DNA from: Faucicola sp032089155
GTDB taxonomy: Bacteria; Pseudomonadota; Gammaproteobacteria; Pseudomonadales; Moraxellaceae
Direction: 5' to 3'
DNA length: 26,276 nucleotides
Assembly (NCBI GenBank): GCA_032089155.1
Contig: DAMDEV010000014.1
Location: 1-26,276, forward strand
A program made the position numbers and the translations under genes. The stretch's first letter is position 1; every line of letters begins with the position of its first letter. Below, in pieces: positions 7,420 through 15,080 of this stretch. The notes under the pieces are model-generated. The model saw only the letters and a list, made by a program, of their open reading frames with translations, was not told the DNA's origin and made no database searches.

Positions 7420-10400
7420 ATGTCACGCTTTTTTATTGATAGACCCATCTTTGCTTGGGTGATTGCCATGCTCATCATGCTGATGGGTATCTTAGCAATT
7501 TTTAAATTACCGATTGAGCAGTATCCACGTATTGCCCCACCTACCATTAGTATCTCAGCAACTTATCCAGGTGCCGCTGCCCAAACCATTGAAGACTCCG
7601 TCACGCAGGTGATTGAACAAAAAATGAAAGGGCTTGATGGACTGATGTATATGTCCTCAAGTTCATCATCAAGTGGCGCTGCACAAATTACCTTGACCTT
7701 TGAGAATGGAACAGATCCTGATACAGCACAAGTCCAAGTCCAAAACAAACTGCAATCTGCCATGAGTTCGCTGCCAGAGATGGTGCAGCGCATGGGGGTC
7801 AACGTCGATAAGTCCACGAGTGGCTTCTTGATGGTACTGGCGATGACATCTGAAGATGGCAGTATGGATCGTGCCGATATTGCCGATTATCTCAACTCCA
7901 ACGTGGTTGACCAGCTCAGCCGTGTCGAGGGTGTAGGTAACGTCAATGTGTTTGGCTCTGCGTATGCCATGCGTATTTGGTTAGACCCTGAAAAACTTCG
8001 TACCTATGGCTTAATACCCTCGGATATCACCAGCGCAGTTCAAGCGCAAAACGCGCAAGTATCAGCCGGTCAGCTAGGACAAACACCCACTGACGAAGCC
8101 CGTCAAGCCATTAATGCCACAGTGACTGTCCAAAGTTACTTACAAACCCCAGAGCAATTTCGTAATATTTTGCTTAAAAGTAATACAAATGGCGCGCAAA
8201 TTCGCTTGGGTGATGTCGCCAAAGTGGAAATTGGTAGTGAAAGCTACAGCGCCATTGCCCGCTACAATGGCAAGGATGCGGCAGGTATCGGTATCTCACT
8301 GTCATCTGGCGCCAATGCTTTAAGCACACGTGATGCCGTAGAAGCCAAACTTAAAGAGCTTGAACCTAATTTTCCTGCGGGCTTAAAAGCCTCAGTTGCC
8401 TATGACACCACGCCATTTGTACGTTTGTCGATTGAGGAAGTGGTCAGAACACTTGCTGAAGCGATTGCGCTGGTATTCTTAGTGATGTTCTTGTTTTTAC
8501 AAAGCTGGCGCGCAACGATTATTCCTACGTTGGCAGTACCTGTGGTAATACTGGGTACGTTTGGTATTTTGTACGCATTTGGCTATACCATCAATGTGTT
8601 GACGCTGTTTGCCATGGTGTTATCCATCGGTCTATTAGTCGATGACGCGATTGTCGTGGTCGAAAACGTTGAGCGTTTGCTGGAAGAAAATCCAGACATG
8701 ACGCCACTGGAAGCCACCCGTGAATCGATGCGCGAAATCAGTAAAGTGGTGATTGGTATTGCCTTGATTTTGTCGGCGGTATTTTTACCGATGGCATTCT
8801 TTGGCGGCTCAACTGGGGTGATTTATCGACAGTTCTCAGTGACGCTTATCAGCAGCATGGTACTATCTGCCCTAGTTGCCTTGATTTTCACCCCTGCCCT
8901 ATGTGTGACTATCCTCAAACGCACTAAAGCCCATGACAAACACAGCGGGCATCAGACCGGTTTCTTTGGCGCATTTAACCGTATGTTTATGCGTCTTAGT
9001 AAAGGCTATGAAAGCTTTGTGGGTCGCAGCATTAAAATGCGCTGGCTGTATATGATTCCTTATGCTTTGGTGATTGCGGCATTGGTGTTCTTATTTACCC
9101 GTATTCCAAGTTCATTTATTCCCGAAGAAGACCAAGGTGTGCTGTTGACATTGGTGCAACTGCCTGCCGGTAGTACCCAAAATCAAACGCAAGCGGTTAT
9201 CGAAAAGGTCAACGCCTATTATAAAACCCAAGAAAAAGACCTTGTGCAGTCTGTATTTACGGTCAATGGCTTTAGTTTTGCCGGTCAAGGGCAAAATATG
9301 GGATTGGCATTTGTACGCTTAAAAGATTGGGATGAGCGCCCTGGTAAAGAAAATACCGCGCAATCGATTGCCAAACGTGCCATGGGTTATTTTATGACCC
9401 AAGTCAATGAAGCCCAAGTATATGCCATTTCACCGCCTGCTATTCAAGGTTTGGGTACGGCAACGGGTTTTGATCTGCAGCTACAAGACTCCGGCAACTT
9501 AGGTCACGAAGGCTTGCTGCAAGCCCGTAACATGCTACTGGGCATGGCGGCGCAAAATAAACAAGTCAGTGGCGTGCGTCCAAATGGACAAGAAGATTCA
9601 CCCCAATACAAAGTCAACGTCAACTATGATGCTGCTGCTGCGATGGGTGTCGCGCCGAGCGTGATTAACAGTGTTCTTAGTACCGCTTGGGGTAGTAGCT
9701 ACGTCAATGACTTTATGGATCGTGGTCGTATCAAAAAAGTGTATATGCAAGGTGAAGCTGAGAGCCGTACCACCCCAGAGGATATCAACAAATGGTATGT
9801 ACGCAACAGTGACAATCAGATGATTCCGTTTAGCTCATTTGCCACCGGTGAATGGCAGTATGGTTCGCCTACGCTAACGCGTTATAACAGCTTGTCATCG
9901 ATGAACTTGCAAGGTAACGCAGCTCCAGGACTTAGTACCGGTCAAGCGATGACGGCGATGGAACAAATGATTGCCAAACTGCCAAAAGGCATCAGTTATG
10001 AATGGACAGGTTTGTCATTAGAAGAGAAAAAATCTGGCGCCCAAGCACCTATGCTGTACGCGATTTCGATTTTCGTGGTGTTCTTATGTTTAGCTGCGCT
10101 GTATGAAAGCTGGTCAATTCCCTTTGCAGTGCTGCTTGTTGTGCCACTTGGGGTATTAGGTGCTGCACTGTTTACGGGTTTACGTGGGCTTTCAAACGAT
10201 ATTTATTTGCAAGTGGGTCTGCTGACCGTTGTCGGTTTATCAGCCAAAAATGCGATTTTGATTATTGAATTTGCCAAAGAACGACAAGATTTGGGACATA
10301 ATCTATATGATTCGGTTACGGTCGCTGCTCGCCAACGCTTACGCCCGATTATCATGACATCATTGGCGTTTGGTATTGGTGTGGTGCCCTTATTTTTGGC

Positions 10401-10683
10401 AACGGGCGCAGGCTCAGGTAGCCAAAATGCGATTGGTACAAGTGTGTTAGGCGGCGTGGTCAGTGCAACTATCCTAGGGGTGTTTTTTATCCCAATGTTC
10501 TATGTGTGGGTACGTTCACTGATTAAAGGTAGCAAACCGCATGACCCCAATGACGGCAATGATGGTGACTTACAACCCGTATCACCCTACTCGCCTAATC
10601 CTGCTGAACCTGTCGCTGTCACTCAGCCCACACAGGTGAGTATCTATAAGCCTGATGACAGTTCACAATCCAACCATCAATAA
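7420..10683 (+). CDS. RND multidrug efflux transporter (AcrB/AdeJ/MexB type)
   Basis: This 1087-residue inner-membrane pump belongs to the hydrophobe/amphiphile exporter (HAE1) class, which uses proton motive force to expel drugs, dyes and detergents. It opens MSRFFIDRPIFAWVIAMLIM, the standard first helix. The proton-relay residues are in place: Asp408-Asp409 in GLLVDDAIVVVENVER (helix 4) and Lys943 in VVGLSAKNAILIIEFAKE (helix 10). The duplicated layout is clear, with two large periplasmic loops (about 30-340 and 560-870). A GFSFAGQGQNMG segment near 617 matches the F617 switch-loop region of AcrB. The last 50 or so residues form a Pro/Asn/Asp-rich cytoplasmic tail, longer than in AcrB (1049 residues). 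A GGGAG ribosome binding site precedes the ATG. Substrates cannot be assigned from sequence alone. Confidence 0.96.
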   Translation: MSRFFIDRPIFAWVIAMLIMLMGILAIFKLPIEQYPRIAPPTISISATYPGAAAQTIEDSVTQVIEQKMKGLDGLMYMSSSSSSSGAAQITLTFENGTDPDTAQVQVQNKLQSAMSSLPEMVQRMGVNVDKSTSGFLMVLAMTSEDGSMDRADIADYLNSNVVDQLSRVEGVGNVNVFGSAYAMRIWLDPEKLRTYGLIPSDITSAVQAQNAQVSAGQLGQTPTDEARQAINATVTVQSYLQTPEQFRNILLKSNTNGAQIRLGDVAKVEIGSESYSAIARYNGKDAAGIGISLSSGANALSTRDAVEAKLKELEPNFPAGLKASVAYDTTPFVRLSIEEVVRTLAEAIALVFLVMFLFLQSWRATIIPTLAVPVVILGTFGILYAFGYTINVLTLFAMVLSIGLLVDDAIVVVENVERLLEENPDMTPLEATRESMREISKVVIGIALILSAVFLPMAFFGGSTGVIYRQFSVTLISSMVLSALVALIFTPALCVTILKRTKAHDKHSGHQTGFFGAFNRMFMRLSKGYESFVGRSIKMRWLYMIPYALVIAALVFLFTRIPSSFIPEEDQGVLLTLVQLPAGSTQNQTQAVIEKVNAYYKTQEKDLVQSVFTVNGFSFAGQGQNMGLAFVRLKDWDERPGKENTAQSIAKRAMGYFMTQVNEAQVYAISPPAIQGLGTATGFDLQLQDSGNLGHEGLLQARNMLLGMAAQNKQVSGVRPNGQEDSPQYKVNVNYDAAAAMGVAPSVINSVLSTAWGSSYVNDFMDRGRIKKVYMQGEAESRTTPEDINKWYVRNSDNQMIPFSSFATGEWQYGSPTLTRYNSLSSMNLQGNAAPGLSTGQAMTAMEQMIAKLPKGISYEWTGLSLEEKKSGAQAPMLYAISIFVVFLCLAALYESWSIPFAVLLVVPLGVLGAALFTGLRGLSNDIYLQVGLLTVVGLSAKNAILIIEFAKERQDLGHNLYDSVTVAARQRLRPIIMTSLAFGIGVVPLFLATGAGSGSQNAIGTSVLGGVVSATILGVFFIPMFYVWVRSLIKGSKPHDPNDGNDGDLQPVSPYSPNPAEPVAVTQPTQVSIYKPDDSSQSNHQ

Positions 10684-10687
10684 GACA

Positions 10688-10714
10688 TAAATGGGTAAAC
10701 ATTTTACCCATTTA
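10688..10714 (+). other. Perfect hairpin between transporter and outer-membrane channel genes
   Basis: A 12-bp perfect inverted repeat (TAAATGGGTAAA / TTTACCCATTTA) with a 3-base loop begins 5 bases after the transporter stop and ends 45 bases before the channel ATG. The following ATCTTTT is only weakly T-rich. It could stabilise the upstream mRNA, act as a partial terminator, or bind a protein. Confidence 0.7.
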
Positions 10715-10759
10715 ATCTTTTACAATAACAAACACATTATGTTTATACAGGTAAGTTAT

Positions 10760-12352
10760 ATGGATTCTACCTTTCGCCTAGTACCCCTGACTGCCCTAGT
10801 AGCCACGCTACTATCGCTTACCGCTTGTCAAACTATTCCAAAAGCCAAAACTGAGCCTGTCGTGGCGCAGCCGCATATCGCAATTAATCAGCCTTATGAA
10901 ACCTATGACAGTCAGACCGTCAGCGGCACCAATCAGCCTAGTATCGCGTCTCAGCGTTGGCAGGACTTTTATAGCGATGCCAAGCTAAAACAACTGATTC
11001 AGTTGGGGTTAGACAACAACAAAGACATCAGTGCCACGATTTTGGCGATTCAAAAAGCCCGCGCACAATACCAAATCCAAGATATCGCCGATGTGCCTAC
11101 TATCAATAGTTCTGGCTCATATTCTTACGGTGCAACAAATTCAAGAGATGCGAATCCTAGTAGTACTTATAATGTCGGTTTGGCAATGTCAAGTTACGAG
11201 TTTGACTTTTGGGGACGTATTGCGAGCCTTAAAGATGCCGCTTTACAAAACTACCTTGCCACCACTGCTGCCAAAGATGCCGCGCAAATTAGCTTGATTA
11301 GTAACATTGCGCAAAGCTATGTGGCATACAGCTATAGTCTGGCACAACTGCAACTTGCCAAACAAACCTTAGCCACGCGTCAAGATTCGCTCCGCATTAA
11401 CCAGTTACGTTTTAAAGCAGGTCTTGATTCGCAGCTAACTAGCGTACAAGCCCAAGCGGCGGTTGAAGCCGCCAAAGTGTCTATCGCCCAAGCACAAACC
11501 AATTTGTTGACCAACCAAAATGCCCTACGCTACCTAGTAGGCGCCCCGGTGGATAATAGCCTACTACCTGCAGCGGGCATTAGTAGCATCACCAATAATC
11601 GTATTTTTGGCACGGGCTTACCCAGTGATTTATTATTGTATCGTCCTGACTTGCGTCAAGCGGAATATAACTTAAAAGCCGCAGGGGCAAATATTAACGC
11701 CGCGCGCGCGGCGTTTTATCCAACGATTAGCCTATCAGGCAATGTGGGGGCTGCCAGTTCAAGCTTAGGCGATTTGTTTAAAACAGGCGCATTTAGCTGG
11801 GGTTTTGGACCGAGTGTAAGCTTACCAATTTTTGATGCAGGTCTACGTAAAGCCAATTACCAAGTGAGTGAAATCGAGCAACAACAAGCGCTAAATACCT
11901 ATGAAAAAGCGATTCAAACCGCTTTTAAAGAAGTCAATGACGTATTTGCCAATCGCGCAACGTTAAATCAGCAGTTGACCGCGTACAACCAGTCGCTTGC
12001 TGCCAACCAAAAATACTATCAAATTGTTCAAGCCCGTTTCAAAGCAGGTTTAGACAATTATTTGGGCGTATTAGATGCACAGCGTTCGATTTATAGCAGC
12101 CAACAAAGTATTCTAAATACCAAGCAGTCGCAATTGCTCAGTCAAATTCAGCTTTACCAAGTTTTAGGTGGCGGGGTGAGTCGCGATGTGCCACTTGACA
12201 CACCCACAGAAAAACATACGAATTACAGCACCAAGTTGTCACAGGTTGCCAATAATGCCCAGCAAAAAATTACTGATGCAGCCAATCAACCTGCCCAAGT
12301 GAGCACTAACACGACCTCAACCACGACCACCACAACCACCGTGCAACCCTGA
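10760..12352 (+). CDS. RND efflux outer-membrane channel lipoprotein (OprM/AdeK type)
   Basis: This 530-residue protein is the TolC-like trimeric exit duct that completes the tripartite pump. The signal peptide ends in the lipobox SLTAC, giving a lipidated Cys23. The mature part has the NodT/OprM pattern with two repeats: RWQDFYSDAKLKQLIQLGL, YEFDFWGRIASLKDAA and RFKAGLDSQLTSVQAQ in the first half, then LLLYRPDLRQAEYNLKAA, FYPTISLSGNVG, RFKAGLDNYLGVLDAQR and LYQVLGGG in the second. A tail of about 55 residues rich in Thr, Gln and Asn follows. I chose the ATG at 10760 because it gives a clean lipoprotein signal with a modest AGG site. The longer reading from 10691 would start inside the intercistronic hairpin. 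It is the last gene of the operon and ends at the terminator at 12405-12455. Confidence 0.93.
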   Translation: MDSTFRLVPLTALVATLLSLTACQTIPKAKTEPVVAQPHIAINQPYETYDSQTVSGTNQPSIASQRWQDFYSDAKLKQLIQLGLDNNKDISATILAIQKARAQYQIQDIADVPTINSSGSYSYGATNSRDANPSSTYNVGLAMSSYEFDFWGRIASLKDAALQNYLATTAAKDAAQISLISNIAQSYVAYSYSLAQLQLAKQTLATRQDSLRINQLRFKAGLDSQLTSVQAQAAVEAAKVSIAQAQTNLLTNQNALRYLVGAPVDNSLLPAAGISSITNNRIFGTGLPSDLLLYRPDLRQAEYNLKAAGANINAARAAFYPTISLSGNVGAASSSLGDLFKTGAFSWGFGPSVSLPIFDAGLRKANYQVSEIEQQQALNTYEKAIQTAFKEVNDVFANRATLNQQLTAYNQSLAANQKYYQIVQARFKAGLDNYLGVLDAQRSIYSSQQSILNTKQSQLLSQIQLYQVLGGGVSRDVPLDTPTEKHTNYSTKLSQVANNAQQKITDAANQPAQVSTNTTSTTTTTTTVQP

Positions 12353-12354
12353 TA

Positions 12355-12396
12355 CATTAGACCTTGTCCATTAGACCTAGTGCATTAGATTAGCCG
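12355..12396 (+). repeat. Three imperfect 14-bp tandem repeats
   Basis: Three consecutive 14-base units each start with CATTAGA (12355, 12369, 12383). The first two differ at few positions and the third has diverged at its end. They lie just after the channel gene stop codon and before the terminator. Confidence 0.6.
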
Positions 12397-12404
12397 TAAG
12401 CTGT

Positions 12405-12455
12405 TATAGTAAAAAACCCACATCACTGTGGGTTTTTTATGGGTTTTTTACTATA
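12405..12455. terminator. Bidirectional terminator between convergent genes
   Basis: The stem AAAAAACCCACA (12411-12422) / TGTGGGTTTTTT (12427-12438) serves both directions because it has A-runs on the left and T-runs on the right. A second right arm at 12440-12455 can pair perfectly over 16 bp with 12405-12420, so two alternative hairpins share one left arm. It separates the pump operon from the convergent thioesterase gene. Confidence 0.85.
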
Positions 12456-12465
12456 AATGGCTGTT

Positions 12466-13074
12466 TTAAAACGCATAACTGGCGATGCCATGCGCGATGA
12501 GTTTTCCTTCATCATTGACCAACATCATCCGCGTGGTGCAGCCTTTGCGCCCCATACGAATTACTTCGGCTGTGACCATAAACTCATGACCGCGCCCAGG
12601 GGCTAGATAATCAACACGCAAATCGACGGTTGCCATGCGTTTGATTTTTTTGGTCTGCTCTTCAAACGTGCCTTGGTCACGACGATAGATTTCCAGCATG
12701 CCTTCAAGCCCACCTATGGTATCTAATAGCGTCGCCGTCATACCGCCATGCAGAATCTCAAAATTTGGATTGCCGATGAGTGCGGGATTGGACTTGACCT
12801 TGCCATATACTTTGCCATCTTCATAATGATAGGTAGTAAAGGTATGCGCCACAAATGGGCTTTGGGACATGATGTTGGCGAGCTGCTGCCCTAGCACATC
12901 AATACTAGGTTTGCTGATAGCGTGATGCTCACTGTCTTCATTGAGCTGCAGTTGCGACTCGTTTGCCAAATCAGAATGCTCGTCATTTTCTTTAGACATT
13001 GTGTCAGTCATATTAGTGCTGTCAGTCGATGACTGAGCGGCTAATTGATTGGCATTTACAGGGTTTAAACTCAC
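12466..13074 (-). CDS. PaaI-family thioesterase (hotdog fold)
   Basis: The C-terminal 140 residues form a single hotdog domain of the PaaI/YiiD type, which hydrolyses acyl-CoA thioesters in the cytoplasm. The signature segment NPNFEILHGGMTATLLDTIGG holds the HGG turn and the helix with the usual catalytic acidic residue. TVDLRVDYLAPGRG and AEVIRMGRKGCTTRMMLVNDEGKLIAHG complete the fold. The N-terminal 60 residues are acidic, polar and apparently unstructured. I start at a GTG at 13074 because GGAGG sits 5 bases before it. An ATG at 13086 would add four residues but lacks a ribosome binding site and contains that GGAGG. The substrate is unknown. The gene is divergent from hemB and converges on the efflux operon. 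Confidence 0.85.
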   Translation of the reverse strand: MSLNPVNANQLAAQSSTDSTNMTDTMSKENDEHSDLANESQLQLNEDSEHHAISKPSIDVLGQQLANIMSQSPFVAHTFTTYHYEDGKVYGKVKSNPALIGNPNFEILHGGMTATLLDTIGGLEGMLEIYRRDQGTFEEQTKKIKRMATVDLRVDYLAPGRGHEFMVTAEVIRMGRKGCTTRMMLVNDEGKLIAHGIASYAF

Positions 13075-13158
13075 GGTGCCCTCCATGCGTAAGTAGATTG
13101 TGGTAAGATGGCTTTTTAAAAAATTATCATTCTAGCAAATTTTGCTTATTTAGCCTTA

Positions 13159-13164
13159 TATAAT
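13159..13164 (+). promoter_or_regulatory. Candidate -10 element of hemB
   Basis: A consensus TATAAT occurs about 60 bases before the hemB ATG. I could not assign a good -35. Transcription would start near 13171, exactly where a 12-bp direct repeat begins. Confidence 0.4.
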
Positions 13165-13170
13165 TTCTGC

Positions 13171-13195
13171 GTTACTTGATAACGTTACTTGATAA
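13171..13195 (+). repeat. Tandem 12-bp direct repeat in the hemB leader
   Basis: Two identical copies of GTTACTTGATAA (13171-13182 and 13184-13195) are separated by one base. They lie between the likely -10 element and the hemB ribosome binding site. Confidence 0.75.
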
Positions 13196-13224
13196 TAAGC
13201 TTCACTCGAGAACCAGAGGTCTTC

Positions 13225-14226
13225 ATGAGTTATATTTTTAACCGTTCATTCCCCAATACTCGCTTACGTCGCCTACGTTACAACGACAATATCCGCGCCA
13301 TGGTGCAAGAAACCAGCATTGAGCCCAAGCATCTGATTGCACCTGTGTTTATCATTGAGGGTAAACAGCAGCGCCAAGCTGTGACAAGCATGCCAGGCGT
13401 TGAGCGTTTGAGCGTGGACTTGCTAATCGAGTATGCAAAGCAACTACTCAGTCTAGGCGTCACCACCATTGATTTATTCCCTGTCATTAGCCCAAGCCTC
13501 AAATCGCTACAGGCTGAACATGCCTATGATGAGAACGGTCTTGCGTGCACTGCTATCAAAGCAATTAAAGACGCCTTACCTGAGATGGTAGTGATGACTG
13601 ATGTTGCACTCGACCCTTATACTAGTCATGGTCAAGACGGTATTGTCGATGACAATGGCTACGTACTCAATGACATTACCGTTGACATCCTCGCCAAACA
13701 AGCCCTAAGCCACGCCCGTGCAGGCGCGGATATCATCTCGCCAAGCGATATGATGGATGGTCGTATTGCCGCGCTACGCCAAGCATTGGATGGAGAAAAT
13801 TTTATTAATACCGCCATCATGGCGTATTCTGCCAAGTACGCATCTGCTTATTATGGACCGTTTCGGGATGCCGTCGGCAGCGCAGGCAACCTTAAAGGCG
13901 GACACAAAAAACAATACCAAATGGATTTTGGTAATCGCGCCGAAGCCCTGCATGAAGTCGCTCTCGACATCCAAGAAGGCGCGGACATGGTAATGGTGAA
14001 GCCAGGTCAGCCCTACCTTGATTTAGTACGTGAGGTAAAAGACACGTTTGGCGTGCCGACTTACGCGTATCAAGTATCAGGTGAATATGCCATGCACATG
14101 GCGGCGATACAAAACGGCTGGTTAAGCGAGGACGTTATTTTAGAATCACTGTTAGGGTTTCGCCGTGCAGGTGCCGACGGTATCTTAACTTATTTTGCAA
14201 TGACAGCCGCCCAAAAGCTCAATTAA
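13225..14226 (+). CDS. hemB: Delta-aminolevulinic acid dehydratase (porphobilinogen synthase)
   Basis: HemB condenses two 5-aminolevulinate molecules to porphobilinogen in haem synthesis. The 333-residue protein carries both Schiff-base lysines, Lys204 in AYSAKYASAYYGPFRDA and Lys259 in MVMVKPGQPYLD, matching Lys205 and Lys260 of the Pseudomonas enzyme. The metal segment reads DVALDPYTSHGQDG, with Asp in place of the zinc-binding cysteines of E. coli HemB, so this is the cysteine-less, Mg-dependent type. SPSDMMDGR and GNLKGGHKKQYQMDFGNR are also conserved. I start at the ATG at 13225 because of the AGAGG site 6 bases upstream and the family N-terminus. It is transcribed alone, with a terminator at 14253-14292. 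Confidence 0.96.
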   Translation: MSYIFNRSFPNTRLRRLRYNDNIRAMVQETSIEPKHLIAPVFIIEGKQQRQAVTSMPGVERLSVDLLIEYAKQLLSLGVTTIDLFPVISPSLKSLQAEHAYDENGLACTAIKAIKDALPEMVVMTDVALDPYTSHGQDGIVDDNGYVLNDITVDILAKQALSHARAGADIISPSDMMDGRIAALRQALDGENFINTAIMAYSAKYASAYYGPFRDAVGSAGNLKGGHKKQYQMDFGNRAEALHEVALDIQEGADMVMVKPGQPYLDLVREVKDTFGVPTYAYQVSGEYAMHMAAIQNGWLSEDVILESLLGFRRAGADGILTYFAMTAAQKLN

Positions 14227-14252
14227 TAATGTTCTAAAATTTGAGTAAAACT

Positions 14253-14292
14253 AAAGGCGACACTGGCTTATCAATATGTGTCGCCTTTTTTT
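14253..14292 (+). terminator. Intrinsic terminator of hemB
   Basis: An 11-bp stem AAAGGCGACAC / GTGTCGCCTTT with a 14-base loop is followed by a T-run. It begins 27 bases after the hemB stop. Confidence 0.88.
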
Positions 14293-14660
14293 AATGTTAC
14301 ATTTATTAACTTAAAACCATCGAGCGCGCTAACGAGCGTGATAAAAAGTTACCTAATGTCATAAAGAATAACAAATCTGCTAACTTTTATTATTTTTTTA
14401 CCCATTTATTTACTAAATATAAACTTAGTTAATCAGTCAACTTCATGCACAATAAGTTAAAGTAAAAATATACACTCTTATTTACCCCTATCGACTAAGC
14501 TTACTAATTTTGGACGAGCCTTTTTTAGCGTCACTTTTAGCGTTTTGCAATAATTGATTACTTTTTGGCATTATATTTTTGAAAAAAATAAGCAGACAAT
14601 GGGGTTAATAACAAATAAAAGACGAGAGTGGTATCTGCTAGCTGATTAATCGAGGATAAG
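14293..14660. other. AT-rich intergenic region before the 71-residue ORF
   Basis: This region of about 370 bases is strongly AT-rich and has no recognisable gene. It probably contains the promoter of the small gene at 14661. TA-rich segments are frequent, but I cannot single out one promoter, and no structured RNA is evident. Confidence 0.4.
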
Positions 14661-14876
14661 ATGATGAGTAATGTACCAATTTCTAATAGTTCGATTGCTA
14701 ATAGCCCAATCAAAAACGCCATGATGGCAGTGGCTATGATGTCATTCTTGGCACTCAGCTTTAAACTTTCTGCTGACTTGACAATGGATACTCAGCCATC
14801 GATAAGTCCGACTGACGCGGTCGTTAGTACCTTAAATCAGCCGAGCCAACAGGTGGTATTGTCTACCCATAATTAA
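14661..14876 (+). CDS. Small predicted membrane protein, function unknown
   Basis: I do not recognise a family for this 71-residue product. A GAGG site lies 5 bases before the ATG, and an intrinsic terminator follows 28 bases after the stop, so it looks like a real single-gene unit. The first 16 residues are polar and rich in Ser and Asn. A hydrophobic segment follows at about residues 19-35 (MMAVAMMSFLALSFKL), long enough for one membrane helix or a signal anchor. The remaining 35 residues are polar, rich in Thr, Ser and Gln, and contain no cysteine. If the helix is a signal peptide, the tail would be periplasmic. It is flanked by hemB and rep, neither of which suggests a role. Confidence 0.6.
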   Translation: MMSNVPISNSSIANSPIKNAMMAVAMMSFLALSFKLSADLTMDTQPSISPTDAVVSTLNQPSQQVVLSTHN

Positions 14877-14903
14877 TATATTGTTATTAATTCAATTGAT
14901 AGA

Positions 14904-14928
14904 AGATGCGATGCCGCATCTTTTTTTT
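14904..14928 (+). terminator. Intrinsic terminator of the 71-residue gene
   Basis: The stem AGATGCG / CGCATCT with a 4-base loop is followed by eight Ts. Confidence 0.88.
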
Positions 14929-15080
14929 ATGGCAGCACTCGACAATTGGCTTATCGATTGTTGCACGGATTATTTCTCAAAATTTTACCGCCAACTATGT
15001 CCTTATCTTTTGCGCTTTAGACTATAATAGTCGATTGTCCATTTTTTACTGAGCAACTTTTATTAACGGTGGAAGCGACT

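Noticed and set aside
10691..10759. N-terminal extension of the outer-membrane channel
   Set aside because: Its start codon lies inside the intercistronic hairpin, and the ATG at 10760 gives a proper lipoprotein signal.
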